A DNA stretch of 64,000 bases from assembly GCF_013127955.1 (NCBI RefSeq), contig NZ_CP053435.1, positions 2,852,001 through 2,916,000 of the forward strand. Reading direction: 5' to 3'. Below are positions 10,914 through 20,294 of the stretch, piece by piece. This DNA is from Spirosoma taeanense (GTDB lineage Bacteria; Bacteroidota; Bacteroidia; Cytophagales; Spirosomataceae). Below the pieces are notes generated by a model that was given only the letters and a program-made list of their open reading frames with translations, was not told the DNA's origin and made no database searches. Position numbers and translations under genes: made by a program. Every line of letters starts with the position of its first letter. The stretch's first letter is position 1.

Positions 10914-12422
10914 ATGATTATTTCACTGCAAACGCATTCGAGTCCGGCCGATGTGCTGATTATTCCGGTTGCTCAAACGGATGGCTTACTGGAGCAGTTG
11001 GCTCGCCTGGCCGATTCCGTTGGCCTGCCCACGCGGGTACTTCAGGCTGATTTTAAAGCCGAGCCCAACGAACTGTTTTCTCAGTATCAACCCGATGGCA
11101 GCCGGGTCTTTCTGCTCGGACTTGGTAAAGAACCGGGGTCGCTGGACTGGTTGCGGACGTTCCGAAAACTTTTCTTTACCCAGAAGACAAAATTGCCTCT
11201 TGCGGTAACTATCGACCTGACGGGCTTCGCCGGTGCGGTTGCAGAATCCGTCGTGCTGGGGGTGCTCGGGGGCGGCTACGACCTGCGGCTATACCAGACG
11301 GACAAGACTGACCTATCGGCTTTTTACGCCGAAGAAGGCAGGTTAACAGTGTTAACCACGCCTGCTGAGCAGGAAACGGCGCAGGCCGCTCTGATGCGGG
11401 GCGAGGTGCTGGCGCAGACGCAGCGGCAGATGCTGGATCTGATGAATGCTCCGGCCAATTACAAAAATCCGCAAACGCTGGCTGACTGGGCGCTGACGTC
11501 CGGACAGGCACATGGGTACAAGGTGACGGTACTGGATGCCGACGCCCTGGCTGAACAGGGTCTCGGCGCGCTGCTCAGCGTCGCGCGGGGCAGTGAAGTA
11601 GCCCCCGTATTAATCATTGCTGAGTATACACCCCAGCCGGACGACCCGTCAGCCCAGCCGGCATGGCCCAGGGTAGGGCTGGTGGGTAAGGGCGTTACCT
11701 TTGATACGGGTGGGATATCGATCAAGACCTCGGCGAACATGCACCTGATGAAAAGCGACATGGGGGGGGGCGCAGCCGTACTGGGCACCATTGAAGTGGC
11801 TGCCCGGCTGAAGCTGCCCGTTCATCTGATCGGGATCGTACCGGCCACGGAAAACAGCGTGGACGGTCGCTCGACCAAGCCCGGCGACGTCGTGACGGCC
11901 TACAGTGGCAAAACCATCGAGATCATTGACACCGACGCCGAGGGGCGGGTGATTCTGGCCGACGGACTGGGCTACATGATCCGAAACTTTCAGCCCGACG
12001 TGCTGATCGATCTGGCTACGCTGACGGGGAGCGTTATTGCCGCCCTGGGCTACCATGCCGCCGGCTTATTCACCCAGAACGATGAGCTGGCCGCGCAGCT
12101 CATAACCGCTGCCAACGAAACCGGCGAACGGCTCTGGCGGATGCCGCTCTGGGATGCGTATAAGGAGGATATAAAGTCCGACGTCGCCGACGTAAAAAAT
12201 TTCAGCGGTAAACCCCTTGCCGGTTCAATCAGTGCGGCCAAGTTTCTGGAGGTTTTTGCCGAGGGGCATCCGGCCTGGGCGCATCTAGATATTGCCGGAA
12301 TGGCCTTTGCCGATACGGAATTTGGCCAGCAGAAAAACGCAACCGGGTTCGGAATTCGGCTGCTAGTCGATTACCTGCGCCGGTTAAGCGCAAAACACTC
12401 CGAAACCAAGTCCGGTTATTAA
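10914..12422 (+). CDS. M17 leucyl aminopeptidase
   Basis: 502 aa. The C-terminal catalytic domain carries the M17 signature DTDAEGRVILADGLGY (near residue 343), the metal-binding VGKGVTFDTGGISIK region (near 262) and MKSDMGGGAAV. The N-terminal third is the usual variable macro-like domain. M17 enzymes are cytoplasmic hexamers with two metal ions that release N-terminal residues from peptides. It is the second gene of the esterase / aminopeptidase / ATP-grasp set; 39 bp separates it from the next gene. General peptide turnover is the default role, although the neighbours allow a more specialised one. Confidence 0.95.
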   Translation: MIISLQTHSSPADVLIIPVAQTDGLLEQLARLADSVGLPTRVLQADFKAEPNELFSQYQPDGSRVFLLGLGKEPGSLDWLRTFRKLFFTQKTKLPLAVTIDLTGFAGAVAESVVLGVLGGGYDLRLYQTDKTDLSAFYAEEGRLTVLTTPAEQETAQAALMRGEVLAQTQRQMLDLMNAPANYKNPQTLADWALTSGQAHGYKVTVLDADALAEQGLGALLSVARGSEVAPVLIIAEYTPQPDDPSAQPAWPRVGLVGKGVTFDTGGISIKTSANMHLMKSDMGGGAAVLGTIEVAARLKLPVHLIGIVPATENSVDGRSTKPGDVVTAYSGKTIEIIDTDAEGRVILADGLGYMIRNFQPDVLIDLATLTGSVIAALGYHAAGLFTQNDELAAQLITAANETGERLWRMPLWDAYKEDIKSDVADVKNFSGKPLAGSISAAKFLEVFAEGHPAWAHLDIAGMAFADTEFGQQKNATGFGIRLLVDYLRRLSAKHSETKSGY

Positions 12423-12461
12423 TACACAAAGAATTGTTTCGGACTAAACTGGTAAACGGCG

Positions 12462-13667
12462 ATGACTTCCCTGACGTTTTTATGCATTGCGTCCTATTTC
12501 AAGGGCCAGGAGTTTATGCGGTCCTGCAAAGCGCTGGGCAATACGGTCTATCTGCTGACCGATCATAAATTAGCTCATGAGCCCTGGCCGCATGAAGCGA
12601 TCGATGAAGTTTTCTATCTGGCTTCGCCGAGCAATTCAACCGAGAATCTGGACCGGATGGTGGCGGGCCTTGCCTACGCGATGCGCTCGCGCCGGATCGA
12701 CCGGGTCGTCGCCCTGGATGATTTTGACGTGGAAAAGGCGGCTCTCGTTCGGGAAACGTTCCGCATTCCCGGTATGGGCCAGACAACCGCCCGGTTTTTC
12801 CGTGACAAGCTAGCCATGCGGATGCGGGCGTCGGCGGAGGGGATTCGTGTGCCGGCCTTCAGTTCATTATTTCACGACGAAAGCATTACCCAGTTTCTGC
12901 GCAGTACGGAAGCTCCCTGGCTAATTAAACCCCGATCGGAGGCTTCGGCCACCGGCATCCGAAAGGTACACTCGCTCGAAGAGGCCTGGGAGGTCATCCA
13001 TAGTCTGGGCGACCGGCGGCATGAATACCTGATCGAACAGTTCAGACCCGGGCGGGTATATCACGTGGATTCGCTGTCGTACGAGGGGCGTATTGTATTC
13101 ACCCGCGCCAGTCAGTACCTGGCTACGCCCATGGAAGTGGCCCACGGGGGAGGGGTTTTCCGAACGATGAGCCTGGCACCGGAAGCGCCCGAAATAGCTG
13201 GTCTGTATGCCATCAACCAACAGGTGCTGGATGCTTTTCGGATGCGCCACAGCGCTTCGCACTCGGAGTATATCCAGGGCGATCACGACGGCGAACTGTA
13301 TTTTCTGGAAACATCTTCCCGAGTGGGGGGCGCGCACATTGCCGAGATGGTCGAAGCCGCTACGGGAGTGAACCTCTGGCGTGAGTGGGCGCGTCTCGAA
13401 AACGCCGTTGCGCGCGAAGAAACCTACGAGCCGCCCGTTGTAGACCCTCAATATGCCGGACTGATTGTTTCGCTGGCGCGTCAGCAGTGGCCGGATCTAG
13501 CCAGCTTTACCGACCCGGAAATCTACTGGCGGATGGACCGTGAGCATCACGTTGGGCTGATTGTCCGCTCGGAGGACCCGGTCCGGGTCCGGGAACTGCT
13601 CGATGCGTACATGCACCGGATTTACTCGGAATTCCATGCGTCGGCGCCCGTACCCGAAAGCCGATAA
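12462..13667 (+). CDS. ATP-grasp domain protein
   Basis: 401 aa. Residues 1-110 form a pre-ATP-grasp Rossmann-like region (FLCIASYFKGQEFMRSCKAL). The ATP-grasp core follows with PWLIKPRSEASATGIRKV (Lys for ATP), YLIEQFRPGRVYHVDSL, and the Mg-binding LYFLETSSRVGGAHIAEMV. Members ligate a carboxylate to an amine or thiol (amino-acid ligases, biotin-carboxylase-type enzymes). The overall pattern is closest to dipeptide or amino-acid ligase-like ATP-grasp proteins, but the substrate cannot be read from sequence. Third gene of the rightward set beginning at 9827. Confidence 0.88.
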   Translation: MTSLTFLCIASYFKGQEFMRSCKALGNTVYLLTDHKLAHEPWPHEAIDEVFYLASPSNSTENLDRMVAGLAYAMRSRRIDRVVALDDFDVEKAALVRETFRIPGMGQTTARFFRDKLAMRMRASAEGIRVPAFSSLFHDESITQFLRSTEAPWLIKPRSEASATGIRKVHSLEEAWEVIHSLGDRRHEYLIEQFRPGRVYHVDSLSYEGRIVFTRASQYLATPMEVAHGGGVFRTMSLAPEAPEIAGLYAINQQVLDAFRMRHSASHSEYIQGDHDGELYFLETSSRVGGAHIAEMVEAATGVNLWREWARLENAVAREETYEPPVVDPQYAGLIVSLARQQWPDLASFTDPEIYWRMDREHHVGLIVRSEDPVRVRELLDAYMHRIYSEFHASAPVPESR

Positions 13668-13693
13668 AGTAGTGACTGACCTCGCACTATCTG

Positions 13694-13942
13694 TCAAAGT
13701 ACGTCGTTACGTTCGCCAGTAGCTGTCCAGTCGGTATCCATATCGGCAAAGCGTTGGGCTACGCGTGCCAGGAAGGCGTCATCGAGCATGGCCGGTACGT
13801 CCCCGGCGCTGGTCAGATCCATTTCGCTGATCTTGTAGGTCTGTTCGTAGGGACCGGCTTCAATTTTGACGATATATTTGCCGTTCCATGCGTAAAGCCC
13901 GATACGGAACTGGGGATGAGGAATGTCCTGAACGAAACGCAT
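13694..13942 (-). CDS. Conserved small hypothetical protein
   Basis: 82 aa, no signal or membrane segment. The sequence (MRFVQDIPHPQFRIGLYAWN at the start, then KYIVKIEAGPYEQTYKI) looks like a small beta-rich cytoplasmic protein of a type common in Cytophagales, with no domain I can name. Good codon usage, a sensible start and its fit between two flanking genes support it being real. It is convergent with the ATP-grasp gene and divergent from the TPR lipoprotein. Confidence 0.7.
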   Translation of the reverse strand: MRFVQDIPHPQFRIGLYAWNGKYIVKIEAGPYEQTYKISEMDLTSAGDVPAMLDDAFLARVAQRFADMDTDWTATGERNDVL

Positions 13943-14038
13943 AGCGTGGGGTAACGTGAGAAGATTTCCTGAATGAGTCGATTAACAAAGATACAAGCGC
14001 AGACCACAGCGCGAAGGCATCCGCCCGGAATTAACCGG

Positions 14039-15061
14039 ATGGCCTGTGTGATCTCTTTTCTTTTTTGTGTAACCGTTCTGTATAGCTGCGACCAGCGCAC
14101 CGACGAAGCGGCCCAGTTTTTTCTGCGGGGAAATGTTCAGCTGCAGAAGCGCGAATACCGCGAAGCCATCCGGTATTATACGGAAGCCATCGAGAAGAAA
14201 CCGGATTTTGCCGATGCCTACAATAACCGGGGGCTGGCCCGCTTCCGCAACGACGACCGGGAGGGAGCGCTGGCCGATTACAGTCGGGCCATCCAGGCCG
14301 ATCCCGATTTTGGGGCGGCTTACCTGAACCGCGCCGAGGTGCTGCTCGAAACGGGTGATGCCGCCGGTAGCCTGGCGGACCTGCAGCGGATCGCAACCGA
14401 ATACAGCGACTCCACGTTTTACCAGACCCGGCTGGGCGATACCTTTGTTCGACTGAATAATCCGGCGCAGGCACAGGCGGCCTATGACCGGGCCATCCAG
14501 CTAAATCCCAGCAACGTAGAGGCCTTGACGAACCGGGGGGCTTTATTCTTTAATCAGAAAGCCTATGAGCTGGCACGCCAGGATATTGAGCGGGCCCTGC
14601 AGCTTAATCCCCGGCAGGACGCGGCTCTGAACAACCTGAGCCTGCTGCTGGCCCGCTCGGGCAAGTATGCCGAAGCGCTGACGTATGTGGACCGGGCGTT
14701 GGCCGTGCAGCCGGGGCAGCCTTACTATCTGAACAACAAAGCGTATCTGTTGCTGGAACTGAACCGGCCAGCCGAAGCCCTGCCGCTGGTGCAGGAGTCC
14801 CTCCGGCGCGATGCGCAGAACGCCTGGGCACACCGGACGCTGGGTATCTATTACCTTCGCCAGAACCAGCCCACGCAGGCACTGACCGCGTTCCGGCGGG
14901 CCGAACAGCTGGATGCGTCCGTCGATCAGTTATATTATTATCTCGGAACCGCTCAGCAGGCCGCGGGTAATCGGACGGAGGCCTGCCAGGCCTGGCGTCG
15001 GGGTGAATCGGCCGGGGATGAGCAGGCGGCTAACGCCCGGAAGAGGCATTGTCAGGGCTGA
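14039..15061 (+). CDS. TPR-repeat lipoprotein
   Basis: 340 aa from the ATG at 14039, chosen because it gives a lipoprotein signal MACVISFLFCVTVLYSC with the lipobox Cys at residue 17. The frame is open to 13973, but that start would place 22 polar residues before the signal. The mature protein is about eight TPRs (YREAIRYYTEAIEKKPDFAD, YNNRGLARFRNDDREGALAD and similar). It is likely anchored in the periplasmic leaflet of a membrane as a scaffold. 24 bp before the nitrilase gene, possibly cotranscribed. No enzymatic domain. Confidence 0.9.
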   Translation: MACVISFLFCVTVLYSCDQRTDEAAQFFLRGNVQLQKREYREAIRYYTEAIEKKPDFADAYNNRGLARFRNDDREGALADYSRAIQADPDFGAAYLNRAEVLLETGDAAGSLADLQRIATEYSDSTFYQTRLGDTFVRLNNPAQAQAAYDRAIQLNPSNVEALTNRGALFFNQKAYELARQDIERALQLNPRQDAALNNLSLLLARSGKYAEALTYVDRALAVQPGQPYYLNNKAYLLLELNRPAEALPLVQESLRRDAQNAWAHRTLGIYYLRQNQPTQALTAFRRAEQLDASVDQLYYYLGTAQQAAGNRTEACQAWRRGESAGDEQAANARKRHCQG

Positions 15062-15085
15062 GCACAGCCGACGCGTCGATATCCT

Positions 15086-16015
15086 ATGGAATTCAAAAAG
15101 CCCAAAGTTGGGGTTGTGCAGGCCACCCCCGCGCTCTTTGATCTCGACCGAAGCGTTGAGATCGTTCTTGCCTGGATCGAAAAAGCCGCTGAGGCCGGTT
15201 GTCAGCTGGTGTTGTTTCCGGAATCGTTTATTCCGGCGTATCCCCGCGGCTTAACGTTTGAAGCGGTGGTCGGTCGTCGAACCGAAAACGGCCGGGCCAT
15301 GTGGCTCGATTACTGGGCCAACAGTCTGGAAGCCGATTCGATACAGACGCGCCGGATCAGCGAAGCGGTCCGTAAAGCGGGGATGTTCGTGGCACTGGGC
15401 GTCACCGAACGCGAACCCGTCGGTGGAACGCTGTATTGTTCGTTGTTTTACTTCGCGCCGGATGGCCGTCTGCTGGGACGGCACCGCAAACTAAAGCCCA
15501 CCGGTCTGGAGCGCTACATCTGGGGCGAAAGCGACGGGAGTACGCTGCTTGGCTACGATACGGATCTGGGACGGATCGGCGGGTTGATCTGCTGGGAAAA
15601 CTATATGCCGCTGGCGCGAACGGCTTTATACCAGCAGGGGATCGAGATCTATCTGGCGCCCACGGCCGATATGCGTCCGTCCTGGCAGGCGACCATGCAG
15701 CATATCGCCCTGGAAGGACGCTGTTTTGTGCTGGCCAGCAACCAGTTCGTGCGGAAGAGCGATTATCCCGGGCGTTACCAGCCTGATCTGACCAACGAGC
15801 CGGCGATTATGAGCCGGGGCGGTAGCGTCATTATGTCACCTATGGGGGAGGTGCTGGCCGGACCCCTGTGGGATGAAGAAGGTTTACTGACGGCCGAACT
15901 CGATTTTGAGGTTCTGATAAAAAGTAAACTTGACTTCGATCCCGTTGGCCATTATGCCCGACCCGACGTGTTCCGGCTGGACGTAACGAATCAGCCGCCC
16001 TTTTCTCAAATTTAA
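15086..16015 (+). CDS. Nitrilase-family carbon-nitrogen hydrolase
   Basis: 309 aa. The catalytic triad of the nitrilase superfamily is visible: Glu in FPESFIPAYPRG (near residue 48), Lys in HRKLKPTGLERYIWGEGDG-like context (HRKLKPT, near 133) and Cys in GGLICWENYMPLART (near 168). The RG after IPAYP and the W-G-E-S-D-G stretch are typical of true nitrilases or cyanide hydratases rather than amidases of the omega-amidase type. Cytoplasmic. Likely converts an organic nitrile to carboxylate and ammonia; the substrate is unknown. Convergent with menD. Confidence 0.9.
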   Translation: MEFKKPKVGVVQATPALFDLDRSVEIVLAWIEKAAEAGCQLVLFPESFIPAYPRGLTFEAVVGRRTENGRAMWLDYWANSLEADSIQTRRISEAVRKAGMFVALGVTEREPVGGTLYCSLFYFAPDGRLLGRHRKLKPTGLERYIWGESDGSTLLGYDTDLGRIGGLICWENYMPLARTALYQQGIEIYLAPTADMRPSWQATMQHIALEGRCFVLASNQFVRKSDYPGRYQPDLTNEPAIMSRGGSVIMSPMGEVLAGPLWDEEGLLTAELDFEVLIKSKLDFDPVGHYARPDVFRLDVTNQPPFSQI

Positions 16016-16059
16016 GCCATGAAGAAATTTTACCAGACGAGTTGCTTCGAGAGATCCCC

Positions 16060-16087
16060 AGTAACTATAACTATAGTTATCGTTACT
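16060..16087. terminator. Palindromic terminator between nitrilase and menD
   Basis: A 28-bp near-perfect palindrome (arms AGTAAC-T-ATAACTA and TAGTTAT-C-GTTACT, one mismatch, no loop) lies between two convergent genes and overlaps the menD stop codon. Position and symmetry suggest a shared terminator, but the lack of a loop and of GC pairs makes it weak. Confidence 0.4.
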
Positions 16088-17837
16088 GATCACTTTCCGC
16101 GTAATGCACGTTTAGGGCGGCTTTGTACGTAGAAAACTGCCGTTGGTTCACCAGCTTATCCGTGGTTATCTCGATCAGCTTGGCCTGCTCGCTTACCTGG
16201 AAAAAGTCGGGGAGGAGCGAGGTGAGCGTTTCGATCGAATCGCAGTGCTCATACACAAGCCGGGCGTCGCTGGCGGTATTGCGGGCCGTATACCCATGCG
16301 GAGTTTCGAAATACGTTACGAGTTCGGGTTGTCGCCCGGGACCGTCAATGAGCCGGAAGATGTGCCCGCTGTCGTTGTTGAGCAGGACGATCCGGAGGTT
16401 AGCCGGAACGGGGGCCGACCAGAGGGCGTTCCGGTCGTAGAAGAAAGCCACATCCCCAATAAGCAGCGTAACGATTCGCTCGGTAGCGAGGGCGGCTCCA
16501 ACGGCCGTACTCAGACAGCCGTCAATCCCGCTGACACCCCGGTTTACCGAAACCTGAATGCCCTGCCGTTCGTCGAGGCCGCAGAGATTGGCGTAACGGA
16601 TAGGCATACTATTCGCCAGATGCAGGATGGAGTTCTCTGGAAGCTGGTCGAGCACCTGCTGAACGGCCGACCAGTCCGTCAGGGGTTGATTAACCGCGTC
16701 GAGAGTCTGGTGAATGAGCCGGGCGGCCTGCTGGTCGGCAGTCTGCCACTGGCGCAGATACGCTCCCGCATCTTCGTCTTCGGCGCCCTGCAAAAATCGC
16801 TGGTAATCGAGGTCGGCGAAAAGTTTTTGCAGGAACGCCAGTGACTCGGCCGGAATGAGCGTCGTCAGGCTCTGAAACGAATCGGTAATCCGGTCGATGC
16901 TCGGCTGAATGTGCCAGTGCCGCAGGGCTGGGTAGGCTCGGAAAAAGGTTTTTAGATTACGGGTCAGAAACGAGCCGCCCAGCGTAATCAGCAGATCGGG
17001 TCGGAGTTGCCGGCCCCGGTCGGCGGATAAACCCGACAGGAACGTATCCGTATGGGTAATAAACTGGCCATTGTGGGCGAGATTACTAACGATCTCGCCC
17101 ACAATCGGTACGCTAAACTCTTCGCTGATCTGACGTAATAGCTGGCTTAACGCCGGATCGCGGGGGAGTTGCCCAACGGCAATCAGGATCCGTTCGGTCT
17201 GATCCCATTCGTCGAGCAGGGTATGCCAGGTATCGGGAGACAGCGTTGGCTGGGTCGATAAGGTTTCAATCACCCGAACCGGTCCAAACTGAAACGACTC
17301 ATCGGCGGCCGGGTAAAACGGCTCCCGCAGCGGAACATTGATATGTACCGGCCCGGCCGGAGCTAGTTGACTCAGGTGAATGGCTTCGTTAACCGACCGT
17401 TCAATGAACCAGCGGGCGTCGGCATGCTGGTAGTCAGCGGGCAGATCGTAACTGCGTTTCACCTGAGGGCCAAATACCCCAATCTGGTCCATCGTTTGTC
17501 CATCCTGTTGGTGAAGCCACTCATGGGGCCGGTCGGCGGTCAGCAACAGCAGCGGTATATGCTGGAAAAACGCTTCGGCGACGGCCGGAGCGAGGTTATA
17601 AACGGCACTGCCCGACGTACAGATGACCGCGACCGGCCGCCCGCTTTGCTGAGCGAGCCCCAGCGCTACAAAACCCGCCGACCGTTCATCGGCCATGACC
17701 CGCACCCGCAGCCGGGGGTGCCGCGCCACGGCCAGCGTCAGCGGAGCGGAGCGCGACCCCGGTGAAACCAGAACATCGGTAATTCCTTTCTGAACGAGCA
17801 TCTCGGCCAGATCGACAATAGGCTGCAGGATAGGCAT
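16083..17837 (-). CDS. menD: MenD, SEPHCHC synthase (menaquinone synthesis)
   Basis: 584 aa, the usual MenD length. This thiamine-diphosphate enzyme joins 2-oxoglutarate (after decarboxylation) to isochorismate, giving SEPHCHC, the first committed step to menaquinone. Visible features are the N-terminal Pyr domain with VSPGSRSAPLTLAVARHP, the FVALGLAQQSGRPVAVICTSG stretch with SAVYNLAPAVAEA, and the C-terminal PP domain with NRGVSGIDGCLSTAVGAAL, then LLIGDVAFFYDRNAL and the NNDSGHIF metal/ThDP motif. Cytoplasmic. No other men gene is adjacent. A TATGTTTG box upstream suits transcription from its own promoter. Confidence 0.97.
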   Translation of the reverse strand: MPILQPIVDLAEMLVQKGITDVLVSPGSRSAPLTLAVARHPRLRVRVMADERSAGFVALGLAQQSGRPVAVICTSGSAVYNLAPAVAEAFFQHIPLLLLTADRPHEWLHQQDGQTMDQIGVFGPQVKRSYDLPADYQHADARWFIERSVNEAIHLSQLAPAGPVHINVPLREPFYPAADESFQFGPVRVIETLSTQPTLSPDTWHTLLDEWDQTERILIAVGQLPRDPALSQLLRQISEEFSVPIVGEIVSNLAHNGQFITHTDTFLSGLSADRGRQLRPDLLITLGGSFLTRNLKTFFRAYPALRHWHIQPSIDRITDSFQSLTTLIPAESLAFLQKLFADLDYQRFLQGAEDEDAGAYLRQWQTADQQAARLIHQTLDAVNQPLTDWSAVQQVLDQLPENSILHLANSMPIRYANLCGLDERQGIQVSVNRGVSGIDGCLSTAVGAALATERIVTLLIGDVAFFYDRNALWSAPVPANLRIVLLNNDSGHIFRLIDGPGRQPELVTYFETPHGYTARNTASDARLVYEHCDSIETLTSLLPDFFQVSEQAKLIEITTDKLVNQRQFSTYKAALNVHYAESDQ

Positions 17838-17862
17838 AGCAAAAGCAACACGGTTAAGGCTG

Positions 17863-17870
17863 CAAACATA
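17863..17870 (-). promoter_or_regulatory. Bacteroidota -7 box (TATGTTTG) for menD
   Basis: Matches TAnnTTTG on the minus strand, 25 nt before the menD ATG. No well-spaced -33 TTG was found. Confidence 0.5.
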
Positions 17871-18063
17871 CGCAATGCCTCGTTACGTCACGGGCAAGAG
17901 ATTGGGGTGGAGTTGGAGTCCGGGGACGTTATCGTCCGCATCTGTCGGAGATTTTCTGTTACTTTGTTCTAGAACCCGGCTTAATCCCACAAGACATTCC
18001 TGCGCCCGGTAAACGAAGCGGTCAGGATCGACGTTATAGAACCAAACCCCAGTCTTTAGTTTC

Positions 18064-19005
18064 ATGAACCGCATCACGTTTGAGAACGAGAAAGAAATCC
18101 GGCTGAAGTCTCTGGCCGGTGCGTTTGCCATCAACCTGGTCCTGCTGGTGGTCTTGTTTTTCGTTCAGCTTTCCCAGACCATCCCTAATCCGCCCCCCAT
18201 TCAGTTTGTGGAGGTGAACTTTGGTACCGATGCCCGGGGGAGTGGCCGTATCCAGACGTATAACAAAGCGTCTGACTCGCCCAACCCCGTTGACGTTAAA
18301 GCCGCTGAGAAACGGCCCAATCCAAAAGTAACCACAACGCCCCGCCTGGAGAAGTCAACCCCGACGCCCGTTCCCAAGGTGGAGAACGTAAAACCGGCGA
18401 AGGTAGCGGCCGAGAAACCGCTTATTGCGAGTAAAGCAGAAAGCCCGGTGACCACGCCCGAACGGCCCGAGCCGAAACGCGTGGAGACGTCGAAACCAGC
18501 GGCCCCCGTTGAGCGTCCGGCTCCCCCGGCACCGCCTAAAAAAGTGGAAACGGTTAACAACGATGCACTGTTCAAGCGGTCATCGGGCGGGGGAGGTTCG
18601 AATGGTACTGTCGGAAAAGCTTCCGGTACGGGTGGCAACAACAACGGCGACGACGCGAGTGGCGTCGGCGATAAAGGAAATCCCAACGGGAAGATCGATG
18701 CGAAAAGCTTATACGGTACTCCCGGTGGCGGTGCTTCGGGCGTAGCGTTCGACGTATCGGGCTGGGCATTGGCCGGTCGTCCGAACGTAAACGACGACTC
18801 CGACGAAACCGGGACGATTATCTTCAAGATTACGGTCGATGGCAACGGAGAGGTCGTCAATATCCGAACCCAGCAGACGACCGTCAGTCCGGCTGTGCTG
18901 GAAGTGTACCGGAAAGCCGTGCAGCGGCTGCGGTTGCGGCCCAAAGGCGGAGCAACCCCTCCGTCGGCTACCGGGACGATTAAATTTATTATTACCTCGA
19001 AGTAA
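18064..19005 (+). CDS. TonB-like energy transducer
   Basis: 313 aa. An N-terminal cytoplasmic stub is followed by one membrane segment (about residues 18-39, FAINLVLLVVLFFVQL). A long Pro/Lys/Glu-rich periplasm-spanning region (about 75-165) and a Gly/Asn-rich linker (about 175-215) lead to a C-terminal TonB fold with GTIIFKITVDGNGEVVNI and VYRKAVQRLRLRPKGG. It should couple the proton motive force to TonB-dependent receptors via ExbB/ExbD, which are not in this window. Its stop codon directly abuts the folC start (19005/19006), so the two are translationally close and probably cotranscribed. Confidence 0.88.
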   Translation: MNRITFENEKEIRLKSLAGAFAINLVLLVVLFFVQLSQTIPNPPPIQFVEVNFGTDARGSGRIQTYNKASDSPNPVDVKAAEKRPNPKVTTTPRLEKSTPTPVPKVENVKPAKVAAEKPLIASKAESPVTTPERPEPKRVETSKPAAPVERPAPPAPPKKVETVNNDALFKRSSGGGGSNGTVGKASGTGGNNNGDDASGVGDKGNPNGKIDAKSLYGTPGGGASGVAFDVSGWALAGRPNVNDDSDETGTIIFKITVDGNGEVVNIRTQQTTVSPAVLEVYRKAVQRLRLRPKGGATPPSATGTIKFIITSK

Positions 19006-20292
19006 ATGCAGTACCCGGAAGCAATCGACTATCTATATAGTCGGCTCCCTGTTTTTCATCGTATTGGTCCCAAAGCCCTGAAGCCGGGCCTGGGCAATAC
19101 ACTCCGTTTGTGCGAAGCCCTGGGCAATCCCCAGCATCGGTTTCGCAGCATTCACGTCGCCGGAACGAACGGGAAAGGCAGCACGTCCCACATGCTGGCG
19201 GCCATCTACCAGTCAGCTGGGTACCGGGTGGGATTGTATACTTCTCCCCACCTCAAGTCGTTTACCGAGCGTATCCGGCTCAATGGGCAACCCATTGCCG
19301 AAGACGAGGTTGCTCAGTTTGTTGTTCAGCATAAAGATTTAATCGAAGCGGTTGAGCCGTCGTTTTTTGAAGTAACGGTAGTCCTGGCGTTCGATTTCTT
19401 TGCGCGCCAGTCCGTCGACGTCGCCATCATTGAGGTGGGACTGGGCGGGCGGCTGGACTCCACAAACGTAATTACCCCGATTGCATCGGTCATTACGAAT
19501 ATTGGGTTGGATCATACCGATATCCTGGGGGAGACACTGCCTCAGATTGCCCGAGAGAAAGCCGGGATTATCAAACCCGGTATTCCCGTAATCATTAGCG
19601 AAACCCATCCCGAAACGGCCGATGTTTTCCAGGAGGGAGCCCAGGCGGCCAAAGCGCCCCTGGTCTTTGCGGATCAGGAATCCCATGTTGCCGATGAGGG
19701 GTTACTAAAAGGGGTGCGTCGGATTCGGATTACCAGAAACAACGGACAGACGAATATCATTGAACTGGATCTGACGGGGGCTTACCAGCTGAAAAACGTT
19801 GTGGGAGCCTTAACCACAGTGGCTGTTTTACAAGCGCTCCTGCCCGTACCGGAAGAGGCACAGCTGATCGGCCTGCGGTCGGTGGTACGTTCAACGGGCT
19901 TAAAAGGCCGGTTCCAGACCCTGCAGGAATTTCCTCGCGTTATTGCCGACACCGCGCACAATCAACCGGGCATATCTGCTTTATTGACAACGATCTACTC
20001 GCTGCCTCATGCGAATTTACGGATAGTGCTCGGGCTAGTTGCCGATAAAGACCGGTCGAAGATTTTGGGCTTATTGCCTCCTGAGGCCAAGTATTACTTC
20101 TGTCAGGCCCAGACGCCCCGATCTTTACCCGCCGAAATACTGCAGGCAGAAGCCGCAGTTCTTGGCCGGATAGGAGAGAGTTTCTCCGATGTAAACTCCG
20201 CACTAGCGGCCGCTTTACAAAATTCATCGCCCGAAGACCTGATTCTGATTACGGGCAGTAATTACATCATTGCCGAATTAACTAATCTATAA
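19006..20292 (+). CDS. folC: Bifunctional folylpolyglutamate / dihydrofolate synthase
   Basis: 428 aa. A Mur-ligase-like enzyme that adds glutamate to dihydropteroate or to reduced folates using ATP. Key features are the P-loop HVAGTNGKGSTSHMLAAIY (near residues 46-64), YTSPHLKSFTERIRLNG, the EVGLGGRLDSTNVI motif (near 145), IGLDHTDILGETLPQIAREK, and the C-terminal domain with RVIADTAHNQPGISAL. Cytoplasmic. Sits between tonB (abutting) and trmB (2 bp later), so the three are likely one transcript. Confidence 0.96.
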   Translation: MQYPEAIDYLYSRLPVFHRIGPKALKPGLGNTLRLCEALGNPQHRFRSIHVAGTNGKGSTSHMLAAIYQSAGYRVGLYTSPHLKSFTERIRLNGQPIAEDEVAQFVVQHKDLIEAVEPSFFEVTVVLAFDFFARQSVDVAIIEVGLGGRLDSTNVITPIASVITNIGLDHTDILGETLPQIAREKAGIIKPGIPVIISETHPETADVFQEGAQAAKAPLVFADQESHVADEGLLKGVRRIRITRNNGQTNIIELDLTGAYQLKNVVGALTTVAVLQALLPVPEEAQLIGLRSVVRSTGLKGRFQTLQEFPRVIADTAHNQPGISALLTTIYSLPHANLRIVLGLVADKDRSKILGLLPPEAKYYFCQAQTPRSLPAEILQAEAAVLGRIGESFSDVNSALAAALQNSSPEDLILITGSNYIIAELTNL

Positions 20293-20294
20293 CC

